Origin: Atkinsonella hypoxylon
Lineage: Eukaryota > Ascomycota > Sordariomycetes > Hypocreales > Clavicipitaceae
Length of the DNA stretch: 64,000 nt
Reading direction: 5' to 3'
Assembly: GCA_000729835.1 (NCBI GenBank)
Contig: JFHB01000121.1
Coordinates: forward strand, 27,165-91,164
Part shown: positions 45,881 to 55,567 of the stretch, one piece after another
Layout: each line of letters opens with the position of its first letter
Numbering within the stretch: the first letter of the stretch is position 1
The notes under the pieces: model-generated
Databases searched by the model: none
The model's input: the letters and a program-made list of their open reading frames with translations, nothing else
Told to the model about the DNA's origin: nothing
Position numbers and translations under genes: made by a program

Positions 45881-46740
45881 TTATTGCACTTTTGAGTTCT
45901 TTGACTCGTCTTCCTTCTCCTTGGCCAAGGCTTCGTTAATAGCACCCAATGAGCTCTTAGGATTCTCTTTCTTAATCCTCTCGACTCTCTCCCTCTCTGA
46001 AGTAGCAGCCGCGGCACCAGTCTCTTTGTCAGCCTTTTCTTGCCCTTGAGACCATAGACCCATCTTGCCCAGAATACCGCCCGTGCCCTGAGCAAGCTCC
46101 TCGTCGCCCTTTGCAGCAGCGGCGGCATCCAATTTCTGCCGCCTCCGCTCTTCTATCGTCGCCCTCATGAGCTTGTCCTCCTCATCTCTAGCTTCCAGCT
46201 CACGGATCCACTTCTGTCGCTTCTCTTCCGCGTCTCGCTCTTCTTTCAGCTTGCGCAACTCCTTGGTCTTCTGGCGGTCTTGGCTGTAGTACATGCTTCC
46301 TGCTACCATTGCAATCACAGTGAACCCCTGGGCAGCAACGCGGGCGCGGAACATCATGTTGGCTTGGCGAGAGTCGCCACGGCGGAGGGCGCGATATGCA
46401 TTGACGAAGGCGAAGACTGTGAGACCGATTCCTGAATGGACAGAAACGAATATTGTTAGTGATTGAGTTGGGAGAGAGAATTTTGGGGAGTGCCGATGAG
46501 AAGGTTGCCGCACCCAGAGGGACTAAAGGTTCCTCTTTGAGCTTCCGAACTACTTTTTGCATAGGTCGCTCATTGTAAAAATCCCTGTAGAGTCGCCTGA
46601 GTTAGATTTTGGGCGGCATGGATCTTGATCTGGGCGAGTGTCGGCACTTTATGGTGTAGGGATGGATGGACATACTCATCAGAGTCGAACGACGACGGCA
46701 AATGGCCCGGCATACTTGGTGGTGGTAATCTTTCGGCCAT
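45881..46740 (-). CDS. RCF1: Respiratory supercomplex factor 1 (HIG1 domain)
   Basis: Mitochondrial inner-membrane protein that stabilises cytochrome c oxidase and respiratory supercomplexes. Three exons on the minus strand: 46676-46740, 46514-46584 and 45881-46431; introns 91 and 82 nt; 228 residues. The N-terminus is MAERLPPPSMPGHLPSSFDS. The HIG1 domain has KLKEEPLVPLGGIGLTVFAF across intron 2, then the RxRxxxQ signature (FRARVAAQGFTV) and a second transmembrane helix. A long charged, coiled-coil C-terminus (about residues 90-228), rich in Lys, Glu and Ala, is typical of filamentous fungal Rcf1. The 3' end converges with RTC5, 233 bp away. Confidence 0.93.
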
Positions 46741-47113
46741 ATTGTCTGCGCGGCTGTAAAGCTGCGGAATGGTGATGGTGATGATGTGGGGATGAGGAGG
46801 GAGGATCGAACGACTGGTTGGAGCTGCGGCTTCCCCACTCAACTGCATGCATGCATGATGCACCCTTGGCTCCTGCCGCCAGCCTGTGGACTCCTAGCTT
46901 TTCAGACCCGCCAACTTTGGAGCTCCCAGCTTCATCTTTTCCACCTTCATTATCGTCAAGCTCCTAATGGTCATGACGCACCAACCAGGCAAGACATTTT
47001 CACACGTTACGCCGTCGAGATCCATTTCACAGTTTCCATAATACCTTGATCATCCGGCCATCGCCAACACGACTCGGCACGCTCCATGCACCATGCTTCG
47101 AATGTAGCCTGCT
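46741..47113. other. Compact divergent promoter RCF1 / ZZ-EF-hand gene
   Basis: 373 bp between two divergent starts, so the promoters overlap. A self-complementary gcatgcatgcat run lies near 46844-46856. Nothing else is seen. Confidence 0.5.
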
Positions 47114-49786
47114 ATGTGGCTCACGACTCCTTCGGCCGACACTCTTACGCGGCCACGCATTGCCGTAGCGGCCATTTCTGTAGTCGCCGCAGCAAGTATC
47201 GGATACTATGCTTGGCACACTAGACACATTAGCCCTCTTCGAGGGACTCCCACCGGCGCAGGCTTGCATAGAAGCAATGCTGTTCGGCGTGCACGACCTG
47301 GAACGGCAACAGAGGAATGGGGCTCCTCCACATCTGACTCTCCCGGTGATGAGAACGCTGAACTCACAGGCACAAATTTGCGGGTGCCAGCAGATGCAGA
47401 AACAATTGTTGACCTCGAAACTGGTGATGGTTGGTGGCATGGCCGTTCCGAGTTTCAGCCGCCGCAGCGGGCTGGCCATAATATCGTGAACCTGCTTTTC
47501 CGTGTATCCGAGGACAATGCGAGGAGGAACGGATGCGTCCACAGGGGGTGCCAGTGCAACTCGTGTGGCATGGTGCCCATACGAGGTGTCCGGTATCGAT
47601 GCGCAAACTGTGCCGATTTTGACCTTTGCGAAACATGTGAGGCTCAAGGGATCCATATCAAGACGCATATATTCTACAAGATCAAGGTTCCAGCGCCACC
47701 CTTTGGTCCAAGGCAGATGCAGCCCGTATGGTACACCGGCGATCCAGACACTTGCCGCCGTGCCCTTCCCCGAACCCTAATATCGAGATTATCCAAAGAG
47801 ACGGGGTTCGAGCGCCCGGAGCTGGAGGCGTTCTGGGAGCACTGGACCTACATGGCAAACACGGAGTGGAGAGATGATCCTGATGAGCTGTGTGTGGCTA
47901 TGGATCGTAAAACTTTTGAAAGATGCTTGGTTCCAACTGGAGGCTCTCGCCATGCCGCACCAAATCTCATACATGATCGCATGTTCTCCTTTTACGACTC
48001 TAACCATGATAATCTGATTGGATTCTCGGAATTCTTGCATGGATTATCTTATAGGAAAAGGAAAGACAAGCTTAAAAAGGTGTTTGAGGGGTATGACATT
48101 GACGGTGATGGATATGCCAACCGCCGAGATTTTCTACGCATGTTCAGAGCTTACTATGTCTTGTATAAGCAAATGCATAAGGATATCCTCGATGGATTAG
48201 AGGATCAGCTTCTCTCCAGTGCTGAGGCCCAGCAGCTGGTATCTAGCCGGCAGCCGCTGAGCAGCTTGTTTGGCCGAGAGGGCAGGATTCCTCAAGCTGA
48301 TTCAAGTTTACGCTTTGAGGGGAAGACCTTTCGCAGAGACGGTGCCGTTGACGTCGCCGACGGTTTTATGGGGGCATTCACACAAGATCGAGGCGATACG
48401 GCTAGCAGAGAGGATATTTTGGCAAGTCTGTTTGCCTACGATACGGAAACGCGCCCTGGGCAGCTGATTGCCAGAAACGACACTGATACGAATTGGCGTA
48501 CGGTGCGACGTGTCAGTGGCGGAGACTTGGATAGGACATATTGGTTAAATTTGTTGGATCCACCAAGCACTCTAGAAGAGCTCCCTAATATCTTCAGCAT
48601 ACATGAGGGCGAGAGCGACGAAGAAGGCGATCAAGAGCAAGATGAGGGAGAAGAAGAGGATGCTGATGAAGCTGATCCTGTTAACATTCAGGGATATCTC
48701 AGAACATACAGGGAGTCGAGGGCGAGGGCCATTGCTCGAAGTCGGAAGCAAGCCCCTAAACTAGAAAGGCAACGTCGATATATGGCAAGAAAACATCTTC
48801 ATGACCGATGGAGGAGACGTCAATTTTACCTGGATGAAGAAGAGGGTGGCACAGCCCCTGATGGCTGGGAAACTGATGAAGATATTCTGGCTAAGATCAA
48901 TCGAATGACAGAAGATTCCAAGTCGTCAGATCCATCGCCCTTGGCGACTCGATCACGGTCCAGCTCCAAAGTTCGATTCGCCGAAGATGCGGATGATCTG
49001 GAAATCAGGTCCAACCCCTCTACATCTTCCAGGAGTGTGCCAGAGCGCTGGGGTGGAATGGAGGTTCCTGACGCAGAAAGAGATGCGGGCAAAGAAATTC
49101 TGTACCAAGTCACACAGCAAGCTTTCAATGAATTGCTGGATACAATATTTAAAAAGGCAGAAGACTTGGCCATTGCCGCCGCAGAGACAGCAGATTACCG
49201 AGAAAGGTTCAAGGATCGGATTGATGCCGTTGGGCTGCCCAAACAAGACACCCCTGAAACCAAGGAGGCCAGTGGCAGGTCTGTAGAAAAGCCCATCTCT
49301 GAACAATCCCTGGACGAGCTGCTCGCGGAGCCGGGCTACTCTGTGGAACCGGACCAGCCACGAAATGCAGTAGAACTCGATAGTCCCGTCATCGATGTTG
49401 GACACGAACAGCACTTAAATGACGAATTCGATCAAATCGTATTTGAAGAGGATGAGGAAGACGACGCGGAGCCGGCGCCTCGAGGCGATCCAACTCTGCC
49501 ACAATTCCGACCGAATACAGTCGCAGAATTCAATGCTAGGGTCGGCGCTGGCTCCCCTCCACGATTGTTTTCTCGCAGGCAGAGCTCAATATCAACTGTG
49601 ATAGAACCCACGAATGACACCCTTTACTACTGGAAACAACTTAGCATCGCTGAGGCACAGGCCAAGGAAAGAGGCGGATGGGGTCGTCTCAGCTTTTCAG
49701 AGTTTGAGGAAATTTACAAGAGCCAGGAGGATCTTGGCAACAGGCTAGACTACCTTGGAAGCTGGATTGACTTTTGTATCCCTTAG
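47114..49786 (+). CDS. Membrane-anchored ZZ zinc-finger and EF-hand protein
   Basis: Single exon, 890 residues. A transmembrane segment lies at about residues 16-34 (IAVAAISVVAAASIGYYAW). A ZZ-type zinc finger follows at about 143-190: CVHRGCQCNSCGMVPIRGVR, then YRCANCADFDLCETCEAQG and closing His residues. Two EF-hands appear near 295-340, with loops D-S-N-H-D-N-L-I-G-F-S-E and D-I-D-G-D-G-Y-A-N-R-R-D, both with acidic ligands at positions 1, 3, 5 and 12 (or equivalents). The rest is largely charged, with an acidic block near 490-515. The C-terminus has WKQLSIAEAQAKERGGWGRLSF. A calcium-responsive scaffold is inferred; the exact function is unknown. Confidence 0.85.
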   Translation: MWLTTPSADTLTRPRIAVAAISVVAAASIGYYAWHTRHISPLRGTPTGAGLHRSNAVRRARPGTATEEWGSSTSDSPGDENAELTGTNLRVPADAETIVDLETGDGWWHGRSEFQPPQRAGHNIVNLLFRVSEDNARRNGCVHRGCQCNSCGMVPIRGVRYRCANCADFDLCETCEAQGIHIKTHIFYKIKVPAPPFGPRQMQPVWYTGDPDTCRRALPRTLISRLSKETGFERPELEAFWEHWTYMANTEWRDDPDELCVAMDRKTFERCLVPTGGSRHAAPNLIHDRMFSFYDSNHDNLIGFSEFLHGLSYRKRKDKLKKVFEGYDIDGDGYANRRDFLRMFRAYYVLYKQMHKDILDGLEDQLLSSAEAQQLVSSRQPLSSLFGREGRIPQADSSLRFEGKTFRRDGAVDVADGFMGAFTQDRGDTASREDILASLFAYDTETRPGQLIARNDTDTNWRTVRRVSGGDLDRTYWLNLLDPPSTLEELPNIFSIHEGESDEEGDQEQDEGEEEDADEADPVNIQGYLRTYRESRARAIARSRKQAPKLERQRRYMARKHLHDRWRRRQFYLDEEEGGTAPDGWETDEDILAKINRMTEDSKSSDPSPLATRSRSSSKVRFAEDADDLEIRSNPSTSSRSVPERWGGMEVPDAERDAGKEILYQVTQQAFNELLDTIFKKAEDLAIAAAETADYRERFKDRIDAVGLPKQDTPETKEASGRSVEKPISEQSLDELLAEPGYSVEPDQPRNAVELDSPVIDVGHEQHLNDEFDQIVFEEDEEDDAEPAPRGDPTLPQFRPNTVAEFNARVGAGSPPRLFSRRQSSISTVIEPTNDTLYYWKQLSIAEAQAKERGGWGRLSFSEFEEIYKSQEDLGNRLDYLGSWIDFCIP

Positions 49787-50721
49787 GGAAGGCGAACGCT
49801 AGTTTCCTCATGGATAGGATGTTATAGTAATTTGTAACATTTCACACTTTGAAGCGTCAGATAATTCACTGAGACCATATCAATAGAACAGCGGTCGGAC
49901 TTCCACCAAAGCATCTTGAGAGAAAAGATCTTCTGTGAAGGCGAAGATGGGGAAAGCTGCTGTGATCATATCGCAGACAATATGGAATCTGTAAAGATGA
50001 CTCAACAAAGACTTGCTCCATCGCGATGGAACAGAAACTATACAGCCTCCATCATGAAGAACCGGGTATCATCCTGCCACCCTTGAGCCGCATCAGATTT
50101 AAACCATGATGCTTTCAAGGCATAACTCCTGACCCTACGACTCATGGTCGGTCAGAGGTAATTATTTCAGATGCATCAATTCACCATGTGAGAAAGGACG
50201 ACCAGAATGTATTGTCCGAGGTCATTTCTACGACACCGCTCACCGCTCACCACCACGGCCCTTCACTGGCCAAACCACGAGCGACGGACGTGTGCTGAGC
50301 CGCCTTTACAACGCGCTGACTAAAGGACCTGCTTTGATTGGTCAATTCTACGCCACGCTCATGCAGGCCAACTACTGTCACTTATTACACGCACAAGCGA
50401 GACTGCTACCTTTTTTTTTTTTTTTTTTTTTCCCTCCCTTAGTGGATTAGGAAGATTGATGCAGGGGTATCAGCCTAGACTTTTGTTATTGGATTACCAG
50501 CTCTGAGATTGGTCAAGCTGGTTTGGGAGTGACGAAGATGAATGCTTGGACCCCACTTCTACAAAAGGGCTGTCGACTTGTTCAAAATCCGCTGACCCCT
50601 TTGACTCATCACTAATTATCATACAATAAGAAATTTCACAAAAAAAAAAAAAAAAAAAAAACCCCAAAGTCTCTTGAACGTTCAACCCTCGGGAAGTCGT
50701 TGCCACAAAACCACCCACGAG
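49787..50721. other. Intergenic region with poly-T and poly-A tracts, upstream of CCC1-like gene
   Basis: 935 bp. It contains a T21 run at 50411-50431 and an A run of about 21 at 50640-50660, the latter about 60 bp before the CCC1-like start. No coding sequence is seen. Confidence 0.5.
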
Positions 50722-51522
50722 ATGCCCACGGAATCGTCCCCCCTCCTCCCGGAGCCGAGCACCGAGCACCCTTTCCCAACAGCCTACGACTCCAAATCGC
50801 TAAGCAGCTCCTCCCTCTCAAGCTCCTCCTCCCGCTTCGACTACGCCAATGTCCTCCGCGACATCATCATCGGCTTCTCAGACGGCCTCACCGTCCCCTT
50901 TGGCCTCACAGCAGGCCTGTCCAGCCTGGGCAGCACCAAGCTCGTCATCATGGGCGGCCTGGCCGAGCTCTTCTCCGGCATGATATCAATGGGCCTCGGA
51001 GCCTACCTGGCTGCCGTCACAGAGCGAGACACGTACGCCTCGCAGGAAGAGAGGGAGGAGGCCCACAACGCGGCCTGTCTCCCTGGGGAGCGGCGCGCGG
51101 AGATGTACAGCATCCTCGACAGGTACTGCGTCTCCAGGGAGGCTGCTGCGCCGCTTGTCGACGAGCTGTGCGCGAAGCGGGACCAATGGGTCCGCTTCAA
51201 GATGGACTTTGAGCTGAGGATGGAGCAGCCGGATGTGCATCGGGCGTGGATCTCCGGGGTGACGATGGGCCTGAGTTACTTTGTCGGCGGGCTGATTCCC
51301 ATGGTGCCGTATTTCCTGCTGGCGGACATTTGGGAGGCGCTGCTGGTTTCGATTGCGGTCACGGTGCTGATTCTGCTTGGATTTGGGTACGTCAAGAATT
51401 ATGTTGCGATTCGGAATCATCGGGCTGGCCTGTGGGGGGCGGCGCAGACTTTGGTGATTGGGGTTTTGGCGGCTGGGACGAGTTATGGGATTGTGAAGTG
51501 CTTGGATCGGGGGGGTGTATAA
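50722..51522 (+). CDS. CCC1: CCC1/VIT1-type vacuolar iron (manganese) transporter
   Basis: Imports Fe2+/Mn2+ into the vacuole. Single exon, 266 residues from the ATG at 50722 (MPTESSPLLPEP, which includes a dileucine-like ESSPLL sorting motif). The first transmembrane segment has the family signature DIIIGFSDGLTVPFGLTAGL, and the second GGLAELFSGMISMGLGAYLAA. A cytosolic metal-binding-type helical region with Glu residues (ERDTYASQEEREEAHNA) is followed by GVTMGLSYFVGGLIPMVPYF and two more membrane helices. An upstream in-frame extension lacks an ATG. The small size and pattern match Ccc1/VIT1. Specificity for iron versus manganese is inferred. Confidence 0.93.
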   Translation: MPTESSPLLPEPSTEHPFPTAYDSKSLSSSSLSSSSSRFDYANVLRDIIIGFSDGLTVPFGLTAGLSSLGSTKLVIMGGLAELFSGMISMGLGAYLAAVTERDTYASQEEREEAHNAACLPGERRAEMYSILDRYCVSREAAAPLVDELCAKRDQWVRFKMDFELRMEQPDVHRAWISGVTMGLSYFVGGLIPMVPYFLLADIWEALLVSIAVTVLILLGFGYVKNYVAIRNHRAGLWGAAQTLVIGVLAAGTSYGIVKCLDRGGV

Positions 51523-52196
51523 GGAAGGTTTTTTTTTTTTTTTTTTCTTTTCGGTTTTGGCTCGTTGATTCGTGTCTGGCACTACTACATCATTGCGCGG
51601 CGTTGGGGGTTATAATGATATGTCGACTTGGTTATTGGATGTGGTTATGTACACGTCAGCGCAGCCTTGCTGTGACTTTACATATTTGTGAAGCAATGGT
51701 GTTATCACCTAGGTCATAGCAGTTTTGGGGGGGGGGGGATCGCAGCCGGTTAGAACCACGATAGCGTCAAGAGGCGATGACAAGCGCAAACAAATTCTTT
51801 GATCGAACTTGCCGTTCCATACCGGCGTCTTGTGCATTGCTTTGTGTATCCTCCGACTGCTAATGTTCACTTAATACGAGATTGAGTTATGCTATGGAAT
51901 GCTCTTTGCGAAGCATCGGGGCTATAATGTTGGACCATTTCAAAGGAATTTAGTTTCATCGCTGCAGGCTCGAGCTCCGAGGTCTGTGTGACTGATACGT
52001 CCACGGCTTAGCCCATCTTTCATCGTTGCTACGGCAGTACAGTACGCAGCATCTTCTACGCCGTTATGCATTAACATCTTTCATGTTCGCGACCAGGTAT
52101 CTTCAACATAGCCATGACACAAAGCACCTCCCTCAGATATCATCTCCAAAACACCAACAGCAACCACGAGCAGCACCTACATCGTCCCACGCACCA
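51523..52196. other. Convergent intergenic region CCC1/TRAX
   Basis: 674 bp of 3' flanks. A T run directly follows the CCC1-like stop (about 51529-51546) and a run of 12 G lies at 51727-51738. No gene is seen. Confidence 0.45.
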
Positions 52197-53113
52197 TCAT
52201 ACAGGTGACCCAACCTCGTCGTCCTTCCCAACCGGCACCCACCCGCTCGGCCGCTCACCCCCCCTCACAGCAAGCCCGTATCCCAACCTCTCCACCTTCC
52301 TGACGCTCTGCCTCGCCGCCTCCATCTTACTCCTGTAGTCCTTACTCGGCACCTCGCGCAGCATCTCAAAAGCACACCCCAGCTCCTGCATATCAGCCAG
52401 TATCGTCCTCCCAGACCCCCTGAGCATCTGACCGTTCTGCACCGTCGTCACCGTCGCAAAGCGCATCAGCTCCCCGAAGAGGTCCAACAGCCCGTATACA
52501 TAGTCACCCGCTGTGATCTCGACATCCAAGGGCAGAGCATCCTGCGTCTCGCGAGGCGTAATGAGGCGCTGATGACGCAGGTAGTGCCTGAAGGAGAGCG
52601 CCTCGATGAGCTCTTCCATGCAGCGGAGTTGCCATGCGTATCTGTATCGGTTGAGGCACGCCATGTCTGGGACGATGGATGCCAGCAGCTTGGCTATCTC
52701 TGATAGCCGGGCTGATGTGTCTTTTTCTATCGAGGGGGGGAGGCTCTCGTTGAGGGTTTTGACGCTGGCTTTCTCTGTTAGTTTAGTTGTGGGGGGTGGG
52801 CGTGGGCCGTGGGGAAAGCGTACCGCTGGAGGGCGAAGATGCTGGCGCATGTTAGCTTGTGACGCAGAGTGAACGGGTCGTATCTTTTTTTTTTTTTTTT
52901 TTCTTGGGTGTGCCAGAAGGGGTGTTTTTACATCTTTTTGCTCTGCGCAGTTACGTCGCGCGATGCCTTGGTTATCCTCTCTCTGCGATCGTGGTGCTCG
53001 TCGAGCTCGTCGCGGAACTTCTCGAACATGGAATAGAAGCGTCCGCGGGGCAGGTCCGCCGCCGGCATGGAGCGTGCGTTGCCGTCTCTGCCTCGCTTTA
53101 TCCCTCCTGACAT
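52197..53113 (-). CDS. Translin-family protein (TRAX-like)
   Basis: Translin/TRAX proteins form the C3PO RNase complex. Three exons on the minus strand: 52932-53113, 52824-52841 and 52197-52764; 255 residues. Introns are 90 and 59 nt. The start is MSGGIKRGRDGNARS; an in-frame ATG at 53227 is less likely. Family landmarks are FEKFRDELDEHHDRRERI, then SKKIIFALQRVKTLN, which is built across the 18-nt second exon, and LRCMEELIEALSFRHYL. GDYVYGLLDLFGELMRFA, SKMEAARQSVRKVERLGYGL and GERPSGWVP follow. In TRAX the catalytic acids sit in the EALSF and FGELMRF helices; Glu residues are present here in both. The C-terminus is short. Confidence 0.9.
52824..52841 (-). other. 18-nt microexon of the translin/TRAX gene
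   Basis: It encodes the core of IIFALQR. Upstream intron 52842-52931 has a GTAAAA donor and downstream intron 52765-52823 a GTACGC donor with a ctaaac/ctaac branch region. The joins reproduce the family sequence KKIIFALQRVKTLN. Confidence 0.75.
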
Positions 53114-53465
53114 TGGATCAATGATGCTCGTTTGTCCTTTGCGTGTTTGCAGTTGTTTGGTGTGCTGTTGCTTTCCCGCAACATGCGAATTGCTCGTGTG
53201 TCGTTGACGTGACGTTGTACTGTTCAAAGTGGGGCCAGAGCGAGCCAGAGCCAGTCATGCCAGTGCCTGTGCGGTGGACCCCCAACCCCAAGCTCAAGCT
53301 CAAGCTCGCATGAATTTAAAAAAAAAAGTCTGATGCAACTCGCGATAGCCTCCAAGCGAGTGAGATATACTCACCTCGCAACCACACTCAATTATCATCG
53401 ACAAGACAGCATCGAGTCATGAATCGGTCGGAGCCTCAAACTCCGCAATCCCGCCTCGCTCAACC
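53114..53465. other. Compact divergent promoter TRAX / GPI14
   Basis: 352 bp. It contains a short aagctc tandem repeat (near 53290-53308), an A run and a 16-codon uORF before GPI14 (53419-53469). Confidence 0.5.
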
Positions 53466-53469
53466 ATGA
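53419..53469 (+). promoter_or_regulatory. uORF overlapping the GPI14 start (ATGA)
   Basis: A 16-codon frame from ATG 53419 ends with TGA at 53467-53469. It overlaps the GPI14 ATG (53466-53468) in the sequence ATGA. Such an arrangement could favour termination-coupled re-initiation or reduce GPI14 translation; this is inference. Confidence 0.5.
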
Positions 53470-54939
53470 TATCAACCTCGCCCCTCCTCCGGCCCCTTCC
53501 TCTCTTCCTCATCGCCCTGCTCCTCCGCCTCCTGCTCCTCCTCTACGGAACATGGCAAGATGCCCACTCGGCCATCAAGTACACCGACATAGACTACCTC
53601 GTCTTCACCGACGCCTCCCGCTTCGTCGCCGCCTCCCAGTCTCCCTACGCACGCGACACATACCGGTACACCCCGCTTCTAGCCTGGCTGCTCCTCCCGA
53701 CCGTGTCCTTCTTCTCCTTTGGCAAGATCGTCTTTGCGCTCAGCGATCTCCTCGCAGGCTGGCTGATTGTGCGTGTCCTTCGCACAAGGGGGATGTCGTC
53801 CGAACGGGCGGGAGGGTTCGCCGCCCTGTGGCTTTGGAACCCCATGGTCGCGACTATCAGCACGCGCGGGAGCTCAGAGGGTCTGCTCGGTGTCTTGACG
53901 ATGGCACTGCTCTGGGCTGTGGAGAGCAAGAGATTTGGCGTCGCGGGGTTGGTGCTCGGTCTGGGGGTGCATTTCAAGATCTACCCGTTCATCTGGGCTC
54001 CCGCCATAGTGTGGTGGATGGACGACGAGCATGTCGGAAAGACGGTCAAGAAGCCGGCGAGGGCGCCGTCAGCGTCTGACAAGATTGTAGCGTTCTTGTC
54101 GCCGGAGAGGGTGGAGTTGGCTGTCGTGAGCTTGGCTGCGTTCATGGGCTTGAATCTGCTCATGTACTCCATGTATGCTTCCCTCCCGAACCTCACCGAG
54201 CTAATCGTACATTGTTAATAAAAAAATAAAATAAAAACTTCGCAGATACGGCCATTCATTCCTAGTCCACACTTATCTTCATCACGTCTCTCGCATAGAC
54301 CACCGTCACAACTTCTCCCCTTACAACATTCTTCTCTATCTCACGTCCGCAGAGCCCGGCGCGTCCTCTCTACACATTGAATCTCTGGCCTTCTTACCAC
54401 AGCTCTCTCTTTCATGCATCTTGATTCCATTTGTTCTCGCCAAGAAAGATCTTGCCACGAGCATGATGGCGCAGACGTTTGCCTTTGTTACGTTTAACAA
54501 AGTTTGTACATCGCAGGTAAGCACTTTTCTGGTAGATAGTAATCTATATTTCAGTACAGCTGCCTTACGTCTTTGCCTCTTATCGCAGAGGGCCATATTC
54601 ATGCTCAATTCAGAGTAGATCATGCCGGTGAACCCGCAATATGGCTAACCTCATTTGCGGCAGTATTTCCTATGGTACATGATCTTTTTGCCACTATATC
54701 TACCCAACTCGACAATGCTTCGGAGGCCTATTGTGGGCATACTGGCATTGGTGCTCTGGATAGGATCACAGGGTGCGTGGTTACAACAAGGGTATCAACT
54801 AGAGTTTTTAGGATTTAGTACATTTTTCCCTGGCCTGTGGCTCTCATCGCTGGGTTTTTTCCTCGTCAACTGTTGGATACTTGGTATCGTCGTTGGCGAT
54901 GCTGCCTCGTCTGTCCCTGCACCCGTCCATTCGAGGTAG
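53466..54939 (+). CDS. GPI14: GPI mannosyltransferase I (PIG-M/Gpi14)
   Basis: ER enzyme adding the first mannose to the GPI core. Three exons: 53466-54172, 54246-54516 and 54664-54939; 417 residues. Introns are 73 and 147 nt. Multiple membrane helices start at residue 7. The luminal catalytic motif DxD is Asp41-Ile-Asp43 (YTDIDYLVFTDA), followed by SPYARDTYRYTPLLAW, a PIG-M hallmark. AALWLWNPMVATISTRGSSE and LGLGVHFKIYPFIWAPAI are also characteristic. Exon 2 carries TYLHHVSRIDHRHNFSPYN, which is highly conserved. Exon 3 has NSTMLRRP and the last helices. The arrangement with a divergent TRAX promoter is tight. Assignment is secure. Confidence 0.95.
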
Positions 54940-55567
54940 CGTCCGGCACTATCACATAATAAACAACTTTTCATGATTCGTCGTGCCAAAAAGCGACCTA
55001 TCATTATGGGTATCTATCTCGCGTATGCATTCCCACCGAAACTGCAAATCAATTCGTCATGCTTTGAGTGTTTTTTATTTTTGCTTGTTTCTTTAATTTT
55101 TTTTTTTTACGTCTGCAGTTTTGTCAGCCCTTTGGCAAAAATTTCCATGCAAATTTGCGCTTCAACCACCTTTGAGGAGGATTTATGTGGATCAAAAATC
55201 GGGCAGAGAGACGGTACGATATAATGATACGTTGTAGCTTCAACCCCATTCACCCTATTCTGTACCCCATTTCTTGAGTCTGCTTCCCCGTAGCTCGCGA
55301 TGAAGTAAGCGAAGATAATTTGGTTTACGTGATGCAATCTGACCCCCCCATGTCCGAATGGAAGGATCGCATTGTCAAATGTCATCCGGCCGAAAACTGC
55401 CCAAAATGAGAGTGAAAAAAAAAAAAAAAAACCCTTAAGAATACTCCAGTAAATGCCGCGTCAGTGACGTAGGAGTGGCTTTCAGCTGAAAAGCGCAAAA
55501 TTAACTCCTCACTGCTTTGGGCCCTAGCCACAGGCGCCACTCGAGAATGAAACAATTTGCTACCATA
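54940..55567. other. Convergent intergenic region GPI14/F-box gene
   Basis: 628 bp of 3' flanks. It has a T tract (55097-55108) and an A tract of about 17 (55413-55430). No gene is seen. Confidence 0.45.

Noticed and set aside
50674..50721. N-terminal extension of the CCC1-like protein
   Set aside because: The extension has no ATG, and the ATG at 50722 gives a normal family N-terminus.
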